Below, piece by piece: positions 8,403-17,355 of a stretch of DNA of 64,000 nt. The number at the start of each line of letters is the position of its first letter. The first letter of the stretch is position 1. The notes beneath the pieces were generated by a model. The model searched no databases. It was not told the DNA's origin and was given only the letters and a program-made list of their open reading frames with translations. The stretch is from NCBI RefSeq assembly GCF_035984415.1, contig NZ_CP130720.1:8246001-8310000 (forward strand), in the 5' to 3' direction. The translations under genes and the position numbers were made by a program. This DNA is from Streptomyces sp. NBC_01296. Lineage in GTDB: Bacteria; Actinomycetota; Actinomycetes; Streptomycetales; Streptomycetaceae.

Positions 8403-9320
8403 TCATGGGCTCGGTGTGCCGGGCCGTCGGCGGTGGGGGAGCGGGCGGGTGTAGCGGCGGTGCAGTGCTGCGCGCGCGGCCTCGAAGGCGGTTTCGCCGC
8501 AGGAGGCCGGTCCCGCGGCGACGTCGGACAGGGCATGGAGCCGGGTGCGCTCCTCGGCGGCCATGGTTTCGCAGGCCCGCAGCATGTCCAGGGTCGGGGC
8601 TCCCGCGTTGACCACCAGGACGGGCGCGTCCGGTGCGGCGGGCATCTTGAGGGGGAAGGTGACCAGCGACAGGACGGCGAGGCGGTCGCGGCTTTCGGCC
8701 CGGGCCCTGACCGTGCCCGTGGTGGCGGCCAGGTGCCCGCCGGCCGCCGTCACGTCGTGGAGCAGCCGCAGCGGGCCGGTCTCGGCCGACCGGCGGGAGC
8801 GCCGGGGCGTCACGAGCGGGTCCCGGGCGGCGATTTCGTTGCAGGCGAGCTCCAGGCGGCGGGCCACGCGCGGATCACGGAGGCCGGAGGCGAGGGCGAG
8901 GGCGTACGGGGCCAGGTGGCCGTCGATCAGGTCGTCGAGCGGCAGCAGCTTGAGGGTGCGGGCCCGCAGCAGCCAGGCCACCTCCAGCCGGTAGCGGCCG
9001 TTGGGGTCGACGGCCTCCAGCTCGAGGCCGCTGTGCCAGCTGACGTTGACCCGGTCACGGCGGTCATCCGTGGGGGCAACCTCGACGTGCACGTCCGCAA
9101 CGGACCAGCGGCGGTCCCCGTACTCGGCGAGCGGCAGGCACAACTCCCCACCGGGGGCCAGGGTGCCGGCCGGTGCCAGGCCGCTCAGGGTGGTGGTACC
9201 GGAGGGACGCGAGTGCAGCACGGCGCCGTCGAGGCGAACCGGCAGGAGGCCGTCGGCGAACGTCAGCACCGCCGCCCCGGGGCAACCTCGATCCGGCTCG
9301 GCCGTCATCGTGAGATCCAT
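8403..9320 (-). CDS. Conserved hypothetical protein
   Basis: A 305-residue soluble protein that I do not recognise. The chosen start (ATG 9320, MDLTMTAEPDRGCPGAAVLT) gives acceptable composition; an internal ATG at 9308 is possible, and the frame stays open upstream with poorer composition. No signal peptide or membrane segment is present. The first 120 residues look beta-rich (GAVLHSRPSGTTTLSGLAP, VADVHVEVAPTDDRR). A more helical part follows (DDLIDGHLAPYALALASGLR). The C-terminus is charged and basic. It converges with the lectin gene and is followed on the same strand by nothing co-directional within 1 kb. No function can be assigned. Confidence 0.65.
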   Translation of the reverse strand: MDLTMTAEPDRGCPGAAVLTFADGLLPVRLDGAVLHSRPSGTTTLSGLAPAGTLAPGGELCLPLAEYGDRRWSVADVHVEVAPTDDRRDRVNVSWHSGLELEAVDPNGRYRLEVAWLLRARTLKLLPLDDLIDGHLAPYALALASGLRDPRVARRLELACNEIAARDPLVTPRRSRRSAETGPLRLLHDVTAAGGHLAATTGTVRARAESRDRLAVLSLVTFPLKMPAAPDAPVLVVNAGAPTLDMLRACETMAAEERTRLHALSDVAAGPASCGETAFEAARAALHRRYTRPLPHRRRPGTPSP

Positions 9321-9445
9321 GACGGACCGATACCAGGGCCGAGGTGCCCACGCAGGACGCCGCGCCGGTGAAGGGTGTGTCGGCGCCGGGCCCGTCGAAG
9401 GGAGGTCGGACCGGGCCGGGCCGATGGCGGCCCGTCCGGGTCCGG

Positions 9446-10096
9446 TCAGGCGTAGCGGCAGACCGTCACGCCGGTTGTGGCACCGCACCCCATCTTCGTG
9501 TAATTCTTCTGAACCATGTTCCAGTAGTGGCCCCAGTTCCTGTATCCGGGGTCATTCGTGTTCCAATTCGGGCCGGCCGCGTCGTAGGCGGCCTTCTCTC
9601 CGGCCCACTGCGACACCGCCTGGGATGGCGCGACACTCGACATGTTCTCGGCTCCGTTGTTGAAGCTCGTGTCGTGCGCGAGCCCACTGGCGTGGGAAGC
9701 GGGGTTGTCGGCCCATGCCTGCGCGCCTGAGGCGAGCGCCGCGTCCCAGGCGATGGGCGGCGCGCCTTCCGTTTGACGTATCGCATTGGTGCTGCTCAGG
9801 ATGGCCGCCTGGTCGGCGGGGCTGACCTCGGCGGGAAGGCTGGTCGAGACTGCGGCGGACGCCGTTGCGCCCGCCCCCAAGACCATTCCTCCGGCCATCA
9901 GCGTTGCCGCAACGGCCATGGCCTGACGGCGTGCACGAGAAAGTCTTGTCGTTGCGACTCCCTGGTCGCGCGGAAACAGCGGAGAGTGCCGGCGCGGTTC
10001 GCGACCGTCAACCGTCATAGGAGGGGGCAACACGGCCGGCAAGCACGATGGTGAGTGAGCCATCGGCGACGCGGTGTTCTTGTAGGGGCGGCTCAT
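9446..10096 (-). CDS. Secreted CAP-domain (SCP/PR-1-like) protein
   Basis: A protein of up to 216 residues whose C-terminal 125 residues form a CAP domain. Visible signatures are AILSSTNAIRQTEGAPPIAWDA, the conserved SGLAHDTSFNNGAENM and the late GHYWNMVQKNYTKMGCGAT with paired cysteines (MGCG and VCRYA). The hydrophobic export segment is MAVAATLMAGGMVLGAGAT (about residues 60-78). The start is uncertain: ATG 10096 has a good ribosome site (GGGGAGG five bases away) but gives a long 59-residue N-region, while ATG 10018 and ATG 9919 are shorter and lack a visible site. CAP proteins act extracellularly in diverse roles; none can be singled out here. Confidence 0.82.
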   Translation of the reverse strand: MSRPYKNTASPMAHSPSCLPAVLPPPMTVDGREPRRHSPLFPRDQGVATTRLSRARRQAMAVAATLMAGGMVLGAGATASAAVSTSLPAEVSPADQAAILSSTNAIRQTEGAPPIAWDAALASGAQAWADNPASHASGLAHDTSFNNGAENMSSVAPSQAVSQWAGEKAAYDAAGPNWNTNDPGYRNWGHYWNMVQKNYTKMGCGATTGVTVCRYA

Positions 10097-10363
10097 GGCC
10101 GCCTCCCCTACGGCCGGCGTATGTCCACGTGACGGGCGTGGCGCCCGGGGCCGCGGGGGAAAGTGAATGTGCGCGGCTTCGCCTGGAGGGAATCCAGGCG
10201 GTGCCCGGGGGACGGCATGCCTCGAGCCCCGACGTGTTCAACGCCGAGATCGACACGGTCCGTGCCTACTTCGCGCCGGTCCTGATGAGTTGACGACGCC
10301 GACCTGACTGATCGAGCAGGTGATGGCGCCGCCACGGCCGGGTCCCCTGTCAGCATGCCCGTC

Positions 10364-11167
10364 ATGACTGAGAGTGCATCTGTAGGTCCGGTCCGCAGGA
10401 TATGGGACGGCCGGAACGATCCCGACAGCCCGGTGTCGGCGCGCGAGGAGGGGGGAGCCCCGAGCGGCGACGCATTGGTGGACGGCGCCTATGACGCCCT
10501 CGGCGTCACCTGGGACTTCTTCCGCACGGTGTACGGCCGCAACTCGATCGACGGCAGGGGCGGTCCCGTCGAGGCGGTCCTGCGCACCGGGGAGCCGGGC
10601 GTGGCCTGGCAGCGGTCGCGCATCCTCCTCGGCGACGGCGGGGTCCCGGCTGTGGAGGCGCTCGCCGAGCAGTTCACGGCCGGCATCATCCACCACACCG
10701 CCGAGCTGGAGTCGTACGGTGAGCCCGGCGCGCTCGCCGTTTCACTCGGGAACGTCTTCGGTGTCCTGGCCCAGCAGTACGGCCTGCAGCACACGGTGCA
10801 GGAAGCGGACTGGCTGTTCGGCCAGGGCGTCCCGTCCTCCGACGGAGCCGGCGGCTCCCTCAAGGATCCCGCCCGGTTCCACCAGGCGGCCCACATGGCC
10901 GACTACGACGACACCGCCGGCGACGACGGGGGCGTCCACGCCAACGCGGGGATCCCGAGCCGCGCGTTCTACCTCGTCGCGACCGAGCTGGGCGGCCACG
11001 CCTGGGACCGGGCCGGGCGCATCTGGTACAAGGCGCTGATGGAGTACGCCGCCAGGACCACCAACTTCTCCGCCTTCCGCTACGCGACCATCGGCGCCGC
11101 CCGGGACCTCGACTGGTCGACGGACGTGGTGGCCAAGGCGTGGAGCGCGGTCGGCGTGGAGCGCTGA
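10364..11167 (+). CDS. Thermolysin-fold (M4) protein lacking all zinc ligands; probable pseudoprotease
   Basis: A 267-residue protein aligning along its length with the mature part of M4 metalloproteases, protealysin-like. Examples are SGDALVDGAYDALGVTWDFF, YGRNSIDG and, near the C-terminus, GGVHANAGIPSRAFYLVATE and GRIWYKALMEY. The catalytic HExxH is replaced by E102-Q-F-T-A106, the downstream glutamate ligand by V126 and the adjacent Asp by N130, whereas the His equivalent to thermolysin His231 is kept (about H192). It therefore should not bind zinc or cleave peptides. There is no signal peptide. ATG 10364 or ATG 10355 may start it; neither has a clear ribosome site. A strong terminator follows at 11185-11218. 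The intact fold suggests a binding or regulatory role, which is inference. Confidence 0.85.
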   Translation: MTESASVGPVRRIWDGRNDPDSPVSAREEGGAPSGDALVDGAYDALGVTWDFFRTVYGRNSIDGRGGPVEAVLRTGEPGVAWQRSRILLGDGGVPAVEALAEQFTAGIIHHTAELESYGEPGALAVSLGNVFGVLAQQYGLQHTVQEADWLFGQGVPSSDGAGGSLKDPARFHQAAHMADYDDTAGDDGGVHANAGIPSRAFYLVATELGGHAWDRAGRIWYKALMEYAARTTNFSAFRYATIGAARDLDWSTDVVAKAWSAVGVER

Positions 11168-11184
11168 CCGCACTCCACGGGCTC

Positions 11185-11218
11185 GGGCCCCGGCAGCCGC
11201 GTACGGCTGCCGGGGCCC
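11185..11218 (+). terminator. Intrinsic-type hairpin after the M4-like gene
   Basis: Perfect 15-base arms (GGGCCCCGGCAGCCG and its complement) with a four-base loop CGTA begin 17 bases after the stop codon. There is no U-run, as is usual in Streptomyces. Confidence 0.85.
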
Positions 11219-11329
11219 GCGTCGTGTCACCGGTCGTGCCGCTCGGCCGCCCGATCCGTGGCGCGATACCTGACATTCTTCCGCTTTGGGCAGAGGCCAC
11301 CCTGCGTGCGGTCAGGATCATGAGGGAGG

Positions 11330-11348
11330 GCGTTCGACACGCGAACGC
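11330..11348. promoter_or_regulatory. Inverted repeat GCGTTCG-N5-CGAACGC upstream of the multicopper oxidase
   Basis: Seven-base perfect arms lie 38 bases before the oxidase start, a position suited to an operator in the promoter or leader. No regulator is adjacent and I do not recognise the motif. Confidence 0.35.
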
Positions 11349-11385
11349 CAGTGCGTACTGCCATCGTTCGCAGGAGGACATTCGC

Positions 11386-12852
11386 ATGGTCACCAGACGT
11401 CGCGTGCTCGTCGGCACGCTGGCCACGACGGGCGCGGGCCTGATCACCGGTGCCGGCCTGCTGCCCGTACTGCGCACCGCCACCGCGCAGGCCGCCGACG
11501 ACGCGGGCCCGGCGGTCGCGCCCGCGCCGTTCACCGTGAAGTTGCCGCAGCTGCCCGTGCTCACCCCGTACTCCACCGAAGGCGGGCAGGACGCGTACCG
11601 CGTCACCGTCAAGGAGGTCTCGCGGGAGATCCTGCCCGGGGTGCAGACCAAAGTGCTGACCTACGACGGCCACTTCCCGGGGCCGGTGCTGCGGGCGCGC
11701 AGCGGCCGACCGGTGTCCGTCCGGCACCGGAACACCCTGGAGATGCCGATCGCCGTGCACCTGCACGGCGCAAGCGTTTCCCCGGAGAACGACGGCTCCC
11801 CGATGGACACCGTCGCCCCGGGCACGGCACGCACGTACGCCTACCCGAACCGGCAGCCCAACGCCACGCTGTGGTTCCACGACCACGCCCACCACATGGA
11901 GGCCGAGCACGTCTACCGGGGGCTGTCGGCGGCGTACATCCTCACCGACGACACGGAGCGGGCCCTGCCGCTGCCCTCCGGCAAGTACGAGATACCGATC
12001 GCGCTCCGCGACGCTCGTTTCGACGAGAACGGGCAGCTGGTCTACGCGATGGACGACTTCCGCGGCCGCACCACGCTGCTCGCCAACGGCCGCCCGAGCC
12101 CGTACCTGGAGGTCGCGGCCCGCAAGTACCGCTTCCGCCTGCTCAACACCTCCAACCTGCGCTTCTTCAAGCTGCGTCTCGCCGATGGCGGGCAGCTCGT
12201 ACAGATCGGCTCCGACGGCGGCCTGCTGGAGCGCCCGTTCACCACCGACACCGTCTCGCTGTCCCCGGCGGAACGGGCCGACGTGGTCATCGACTTCTCC
12301 CGCTACCCGGTCGGCACGAAGATCGTCCTGGAGACCGCGATCGGCGGCGGAGCACCTGGTCAGGTCGGCAACGTGCTCCGGTTCGACGTGGTCCGCACCG
12401 CCCCCGACCCGAGCCGGGTCCCGGACGTGCTGCGCACCCTGCCGCCGGTGGACGAGCTGCCGAAGCCCGCCGTCGAGCGGCGCATCGTCTTCAGCATGGA
12501 CGAGGACGGCCGCACCGACCCGCGCGGGCTGATCGACGGGCTCCAGTGGGACCCGGACCGGATCGACCAGACGGTCACGTTCGGGACCTCGGAGATCTGG
12601 ACGGTGACCAACGCCAACAAGCTCATCCCGCACAACTTCCACATGCACCTGGTCCAGTTCCGGGTACTGGAGCGCGGCGGCGTCCCCGTCGGACCGGCTG
12701 AGGCGGGCCTGAAGGACACGGTCCAGCTCCTTCCCGGTGAGACGGTGAAGCTGCACGCCACCTTCGACGCGTACCGGGGCACGTACGTCTACCACTGCCA
12801 CCTGCTGGACCACTCGGCGATGGGCATGATGGCCAACTTCCGCGTGCGGTAG
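11386..12852 (+). CDS. Tat-exported multicopper oxidase (CotA/bilirubin oxidase-like)
   Basis: A 488-residue, three-cupredoxin oxidase. The N-terminus has a twin-arginine motif (VTRRRVLVGTL) and hydrophobic segment to about residue 36, so it is exported folded with copper bound. All four copper motifs are present: HLHGASVSPENDGSP (about 125), WFHDHAHHMEAE (about 163), HNFHMHLVQF (about 421) and YHCHLLDHSAMGMM (about 468). The last includes the type 1 Cys, His and the axial Met. It should oxidise phenols or metal ions and reduce oxygen to water outside the cell. AGGAGG at 11372-11377 fixes ATG 11386. No copper chaperone or exporter is adjacent. Confidence 0.94.
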   Translation: MVTRRRVLVGTLATTGAGLITGAGLLPVLRTATAQAADDAGPAVAPAPFTVKLPQLPVLTPYSTEGGQDAYRVTVKEVSREILPGVQTKVLTYDGHFPGPVLRARSGRPVSVRHRNTLEMPIAVHLHGASVSPENDGSPMDTVAPGTARTYAYPNRQPNATLWFHDHAHHMEAEHVYRGLSAAYILTDDTERALPLPSGKYEIPIALRDARFDENGQLVYAMDDFRGRTTLLANGRPSPYLEVAARKYRFRLLNTSNLRFFKLRLADGGQLVQIGSDGGLLERPFTTDTVSLSPAERADVVIDFSRYPVGTKIVLETAIGGGAPGQVGNVLRFDVVRTAPDPSRVPDVLRTLPPVDELPKPAVERRIVFSMDEDGRTDPRGLIDGLQWDPDRIDQTVTFGTSEIWTVTNANKLIPHNFHMHLVQFRVLERGGVPVGPAEAGLKDTVQLLPGETVKLHATFDAYRGTYVYHCHLLDHSAMGMMANFRVR

Positions 12853-12860
12853 CCGGATCC

Positions 12861-12881
12861 GGGCGGGGCCGGGCCCCGCCC
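12861..12881. terminator. Bidirectional hairpin between convergent genes
   Basis: Perfect nine-base arms GGGCGGGGC/GCCCCGCCC with a three-base loop lie between the stop of the oxidase gene and the stop of the opposing EF-hand gene. It can serve both. Confidence 0.7.
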
Positions 12882-12894
12882 GCTCACGGCCCGG

Positions 12895-13437
12895 CTATTG
12901 CGGTGCGGGCTCGTACAGCAGGGCCGCCAGCCCGTGCGCACTGCCCGCGCCGCTGAAGTCCTCCCACCTGATCGCACCGTCCCCGTCGGTGTCGATCAGG
13001 GCGAACGCCGCCGCCGCGCTCTGCGACGGCACGCCCTTGAGGGCCCGCCACACCGTGAACTCGTGGAGGTCCATCACCCCGTCACCGTCCCGGTCGGCCA
13101 CGTGGAACTGCGCGTGGAGCACCGCCATCACCTCCGGTGAACCCGACAGCGCGCCTGAGCCGGCTTCCGAGGGCGGCAGGGACGCGAACCACTCGCGGTA
13201 CTCCTCCCGCCTGATCTTCCCGTCCCGGTCGCGGTCGACCAGCTCGGCCTGGCGCTCCCACAGGGCCTGATTCGCCTCGATGAGGGCGCGTCCCTTCGGC
13301 GAGTTCGGCCCCGCGCCGTAAGACTGGAGGAACCGCTCCGCACTGGCCCGGTAGTCGTCCGCGGCCAGTACTCCGTCACCGTTCGTGTCCAGCCGATCGA
13401 AGATGTCGTCGGCCACTGCCACCTGCTCGCCGCCCAT
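12895..13437 (-). CDS. EF-hand calcium-binding protein
   Basis: A 180-residue soluble protein with four EF-hand loops: DTNGDGVLAADD (about 17-28), DRDRDGKIRREE (about 75-86), DRDGDGVMDLHE (about 123-134) and DTDGDGAIRWED (about 157-168). All have acidic residues at loop positions 1, 3, 5 and 12. The layout matches the calerythrin/CabB type of actinobacterial calcium sensors or buffers. The frame is open far upstream, but ATG 13437 starts just before the first EF-hand (MGGEQVAVADDIFDRLD) and the upstream translation is low quality. It converges with the multicopper oxidase and shares its terminator. Confidence 0.92.
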   Translation of the reverse strand: MGGEQVAVADDIFDRLDTNGDGVLAADDYRASAERFLQSYGAGPNSPKGRALIEANQALWERQAELVDRDRDGKIRREEYREWFASLPPSEAGSGALSGSPEVMAVLHAQFHVADRDGDGVMDLHEFTVWRALKGVPSQSAAAAFALIDTDGDGAIRWEDFSGAGSAHGLAALLYEPAPQ

Positions 13438-13709
13438 GCCGTGAGCGTACGCGGCTCCGCCGCCGCCCCTGCCGATTGCAGCCCCTGGGGGCGTGTCCCG
13501 GGGTTCGGCTTCCGATCGACACGCGCAACCGTCCCCGCTCGCTTCCGCTGTTTCTGTCACACGATCGGATGTCTGAACGCCTCGATCCGGTGGGACACGT
13601 CCCGCCCTCGCCTTCCCCCGGGTCTGCGGCCTGCATGGTGGGTCCAGCTTTCGGCGCCGTGGCACATCCCGCCCCGCGCGCCTGTCGAGTAACGGGAGGG
13701 CTGTACCCC

Positions 13710-15587
13710 ATGGCAATCGCGAGGATCCTGCTGCCCGGTCTGCTCTCCTTCACGCTCACGGGCGTTCCCGCCGCGTTCCCGGACACCACGGCCGCCGTGT
13801 CCTACGAAGGGCAGGCCCGTCACGAGACGGCGCTGTTCAGCGTGAAGGCCACCAACAACGCCGCGGCCCAGGCGTTCACCGTCAATGGCTCCCGGCTGAC
13901 CCGACTCAGCGTTTACCTGAGCAGCGGGGCCGCCACCGGGACCGTAACCGCACAGGTCCGCCGGGTTCGCGACGACGCGGGGTCGGTGGTCGCCTCGAAG
14001 ACCCTCAACCTGGCCGCCCTGGGCGGCGCCGGCGCAGGCTGGCTCGAATTCCCCGTCAGCGCCGCCGTCACCGCGGGCGCCACCTACTACCTGTTCGTCC
14101 AGGCGACCACGGCAGAGAGCAGGCCGATCGCCTGGTACGGCACGCTCCAGTCCGTACCCGGCTCGCTGACCAGCTGGAACTACGACCGGTCGTACTGGGG
14201 AGGCTGGCACGCCTACGCCTCCCGGCTCGCCTTCCACGTCAATCCCACCGGCAGCGAGCGGTGTGGGGAGACCGAGCCCTGCTATGTGCCCGCCTCGGCG
14301 CTCGCAGCCCGCACGGCGGGGCTGCTGACGAACGGGGTGGACACCGAGGCCGTCCTGCCCTCCTTCGCCGTCGGCGCCTCCTACGTAGACGGGAGCAACG
14401 TGCTGCGCCTGCCCTCCGGCCGGTGGCGGTACCTTCCCACCGGTAGCTCCGCATCCCGCGTGGTCGCGGCCGACGACCCGGGCGCCCTGGCGCAGATCGA
14501 CGAGAACCGTGCCTGGCTGGCCGCGGGTCAGGTGCCGGGGACCACCGCCGTGCGGCGGGCCGCGGTGCAGCGCGCCCTGCTGTCCATGCGGGCACTCCTC
14601 AAGCCCAACGGCGCGTTCGCCGCGGGGTGGTCGCCGGCTTGGGAGTACTCCTGGCCTCGGGACGGCGCTTTCGCCGCGGCCGCGTTCGCCGCCACCGGGC
14701 ACGACGAGGAGGCGTACCGGATCCTGGGCTACGACGCGCGGACCCAGCGGGCCGACGGTACCTGGGAAGCGCGTACCAAGCTGGACGGCAGTGGACCGCC
14801 GGACGCACGCAAGTGGCAGCTGGACGGCAACGGCTGGGTTCCCTGGGCCACCTGGCAGTGGTACGGAGCGGCGCCGGCCGGCGACCGGGACGAACGGCTG
14901 CGCACGCTCTACCCGATGGTGCGCAAGGCGGCCGACTACGCCGCGCGGTCCCTGGGACCGGACGGGCTTCCGCCGGCATCCCCGGACTACTGGGAGCTGG
15001 ACACGGCGACCACCAACATCGGTACGGCCGCTCCCCTCCTCGCCGGACTCAACGCTTCGGCCGACCTGGCCGCCCGGCTGGGCATGGGCGAAGACGCACA
15101 GCGCTGGGGGGACGCGGCCCGGCGCCTCTCCGCCGGCATCGCCGCCTTCGCCCCGCTGGGGTACCCGCGGACCGCTGACGGCAAGCACGGACGGGACAGC
15201 GCCGTGGCGTTCATGGCGCCCCCGTTCAACACCGCCCCGCCCGGTCTGGGCGCAGCGCTGGACTCCACCTACCGGGCGCTGCTGCTGCCCAACGGTGGCG
15301 TCTCGCCCGGCAACGACCCCGACTTCAGCTGGGGATCGTACGCCTGGACGGCCAGCACCTCCTTCTTCGCCCTCGCCTGGGCGGGAACCGGCGAGCAGAC
15401 GAGGGCGAGCCAGACTCTGGACTGGGTGCTGTCCAAGAGGAACGGGCTGGGGGAGCTGCCCGAAACCGTGAACGGGGCCGGGCTGCCGTCCTCGGTCGCG
15501 CCCCTGGGCTGGACGGACTCGCTCGTCGTCCTCACCGCGTTGGCCCTGCAGGGCTCCCCCCAGCCCACCCCGCCGAACGCGCCCTGA
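13710..15587 (+). CDS. Secreted glycoside hydrolase family 15-like protein
   Basis: A 625-residue exported protein. A signal peptide (about 1-28) is followed by a beta-sandwich region (about 35-190, beginning SYEGQARHETALFSV). A glucoamylase-like (alpha/alpha)6 domain occupies about 260-620 with the GH15 hallmark WEYSWPRDGAFAAAAFAATG (about 312). Further conserved aromatic-rich segments are DGNGWVPWATWQWYG (about 373), SPDYWELDTATTNIG and SWGSYAWTAS. Likely substrates are alpha-glucans or dextran-type glucosides; specificity cannot be read. GGGAGGG at 13694-13700 supports ATG 13710. A perfect terminator hairpin follows the stop. Confidence 0.85.
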   Translation: MAIARILLPGLLSFTLTGVPAAFPDTTAAVSYEGQARHETALFSVKATNNAAAQAFTVNGSRLTRLSVYLSSGAATGTVTAQVRRVRDDAGSVVASKTLNLAALGGAGAGWLEFPVSAAVTAGATYYLFVQATTAESRPIAWYGTLQSVPGSLTSWNYDRSYWGGWHAYASRLAFHVNPTGSERCGETEPCYVPASALAARTAGLLTNGVDTEAVLPSFAVGASYVDGSNVLRLPSGRWRYLPTGSSASRVVAADDPGALAQIDENRAWLAAGQVPGTTAVRRAAVQRALLSMRALLKPNGAFAAGWSPAWEYSWPRDGAFAAAAFAATGHDEEAYRILGYDARTQRADGTWEARTKLDGSGPPDARKWQLDGNGWVPWATWQWYGAAPAGDRDERLRTLYPMVRKAADYAARSLGPDGLPPASPDYWELDTATTNIGTAAPLLAGLNASADLAARLGMGEDAQRWGDAARRLSAGIAAFAPLGYPRTADGKHGRDSAVAFMAPPFNTAPPGLGAALDSTYRALLLPNGGVSPGNDPDFSWGSYAWTASTSFFALAWAGTGEQTRASQTLDWVLSKRNGLGELPETVNGAGLPSSVAPLGWTDSLVVLTALALQGSPQPTPPNAP

Positions 15588-15620
15588 CCCGAAGCACCGC
15601 CCCGGGGCAGCAGCACCGCC

Positions 15621-15660
15621 GACACCCCGCGCGGGCGGAGCTCCGCCCGCGCGGGGTGTC
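15621..15660 (+). terminator. Perfect 40-base palindromic terminator
   Basis: Two exactly complementary 20-base arms, starting GACACCCCGC and ending GCGGGGTGTC, meet with no spacer. They begin 33 bases after the GH15-like stop codon. Confidence 0.88.
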
Positions 15661-15674
15661 CCCCGTTCGGCCCT

Positions 15675-16295
15675 ATGCCGTCGGTCGGGGTGTCGCGCCG
15701 TGCCTGCCCCGGTGCCGGTACCGGGTCCTGCCCGCCCACGTGGCGTTCGTCGGCACCGGGGGGTCCGGCGATCGACGGCGCACTCGCGCACATCTTGCAG
15801 AGCAACACATGGTCGGACTGGCTGTCACTCGGCGGCAGTCTGGCAGGCACTCCCGCGGTCGGCCGCAACTGCGACGGCTACCTGGAGGTGCTCGCCCGCG
15901 GCACCGACGGCACCCTGAAGAACATCCGCCAGGACCCCGACTCGGACACCGGCACCGGATGGTCGGCGTGGCAGTCGCTCGATGACAGCGTGGTCATGGC
16001 CGGTGATCCCGCCATGGCCGTCAACCCGAGTGGCGGGTGGCTGGAGGCATTCGCCACCGGTGCCGACGGCAGCCTTTACCACATCTGCCAAAACTGCGAC
16101 ACCAGCACCGGATGGGCGAACTGGACATCCCTTGGCGGCGAACCGACACCCGCCACCCCGGCGGTCGCAGGCCACCCGGCGGGCGTGCGGGGGTTGGACG
16201 TCTTCGCGCGCGGCGCCAACGGCACCGTCCACCACCGCTGGCAGACCAACCCCCTCGACCCGTACGAGTGGTCGGACCGGCACGCGCTGGACTGA
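15675..16295 (+). CDS. PLL-like lectin beta-propeller, probably 5'-truncated remnant
   Basis: The last 165 residues carry repeating blades typical of PLL/tachylectin-like propellers: SDWLSLGGSLAGTPAVG, YLEVLARGTDGTLKNI, SAWQSLDD, WLEAFATGADGSLYHICQ, WANWTSLGG and LDVFARGANGTVHHRWQ. Only about three to four blades are present, where complete proteins have more and a signal peptide. The first 40 residues in this frame are unrelated basic sequence. Another frame just upstream reads VAFVGT, which could be the missing start of a blade. With a strong terminator ending 15 bases upstream and no ribosome site, it is probably a decayed fragment, though expression as a small lectin cannot be excluded. 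Confidence 0.5.
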   Translation: MPSVGVSRRACPGAGTGSCPPTWRSSAPGGPAIDGALAHILQSNTWSDWLSLGGSLAGTPAVGRNCDGYLEVLARGTDGTLKNIRQDPDSDTGTGWSAWQSLDDSVVMAGDPAMAVNPSGGWLEAFATGADGSLYHICQNCDTSTGWANWTSLGGEPTPATPAVAGHPAGVRGLDVFARGANGTVHHRWQTNPLDPYEWSDRHALD

Positions 16296-16521
16296 TCCGG
16301 CACAACCGGGGTCCCGACGCGGGCCCCCTGCCGGCCGCCCGCGTGGAGCAGCCGGTCGGGGGCCGCGGCGAGACCCACTTCAGGACGTCTGGTGATGCCC
16401 TCAAGATCCGATGGGAAGGGCCAGGTCTCGTGCCAACTCGAGGCATCTGCGCTGAGTGGACGCGTCGCCGGGTGGGGATGGCCAGTCGTAGGGCGGGCCA
16501 TGGCAGAGCAGGGGGATTTCC

Positions 16522-17064
16522 GTGGTTGATCAGCTATCGACCTTGATCGGCGTCGTAGTGGGCGCAGCCATGTCGTACGTGGTGGGGACGCTGCACGAGC
16601 GCACCCGCTGGCGACGGCAACAAGGAGCGCGGTGGGACGGATTGCTCCTGCAGGCGTACAGCGACTATGGCCAGGCGATCATGGACTGCGTGGTCGTCTA
16701 CCAGCGGCTTGCCGCTCACCAGGGTTTGACCGAGGATCCGAGTCCCGTTGAGACGACAGGCGACGCTCTGGAAGAGGCTGCCAGGGCAGAGTTGCGACGC
16801 GCCGCCATGACCGAACCCCTGCGGCTGCTTGCCGATCCGGACACAGCCGCAGCGGTCCGCAAGTTGAACGATGCAGTTTGGCATCTCGAATGGCTGGCAC
16901 GGGGCCGGCTAGCAGGAGAGGCCGCTGCCTGGGATGAGGCGTACAGCGCATACAGAACAGCTCGTCGGGCTTTCTACGAGAAGGCCCGGGCGAGCCTGCA
17001 AGTACCGGGTGAGGTCATCGCGGAACGACCCACGTGGCCGCCCTCCTGGCGGGCGAGCCGCTGA
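16522..17064 (+). CDS. Hypothetical protein with N-terminal membrane anchor
   Basis: A 180-residue protein from GTG 16522, with GCAGGGGGA about eight bases upstream as ribosome site. Residues 5-23 (STLIGVVVGAAMSYVVGTL) form a single hydrophobic helix. The remainder is a charged, mainly helical cytoplasmic domain with WRRQQGARWDGLLLQAYSDYG and DAVWHLEWLARGRLAGEAA. Short proteins of this plan are common in Streptomyces, but I know no function. The region between its stop and the P450 gene (17065-17355) has no convincing gene. Confidence 0.7.
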   Translation: MVDQLSTLIGVVVGAAMSYVVGTLHERTRWRRQQGARWDGLLLQAYSDYGQAIMDCVVVYQRLAAHQGLTEDPSPVETTGDALEEAARAELRRAAMTEPLRLLADPDTAAAVRKLNDAVWHLEWLARGRLAGEAAAWDEAYSAYRTARRAFYEKARASLQVPGEVIAERPTWPPSWRASR

Positions 17065-17355
17065 CCGCGAGCCGATGCCGGCGAAGGCTGCGGGGTCGGT
17101 GCTGGCGGGTGGTGCATTCGTCCAGGGCGACTGGCGGTACGGGGTGTTCGTCCTGCCGCGGGGCGCGGCGGTGATCGTCACCACGGGACACTCCTATCGA
17201 CTGCTCGGCCGCAGCAGGCCCGGCCGCGTTCGGGGCCGTGACCGCTCCTTCGGCAATTTCGTGCCCCCACTGTGCCTCCTGCGAGTGAAGCAGCTGTCGA
17301 AGATCGCCGATCTTTCCCCGGCGGGCAGGCGTCGGGCCGGGCGGCCTTCGCCGGG

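Noticed and set aside
10048..10293. Small plus-strand frame before the M4-like gene, considered as an emfourin-like inhibitor partner
   Set aside because: No resemblance to emfourin beyond position and size, and it overlaps the promoter and start of the CAP gene.
13557..15791. 744-codon open frame on the minus strand opposite the GH15-like gene
   Set aside because: It is an antisense shadow of a high-GC gene; composition is Gly/Arg-rich with no domain, and the plus strand has signal peptide, ribosome site and terminator.
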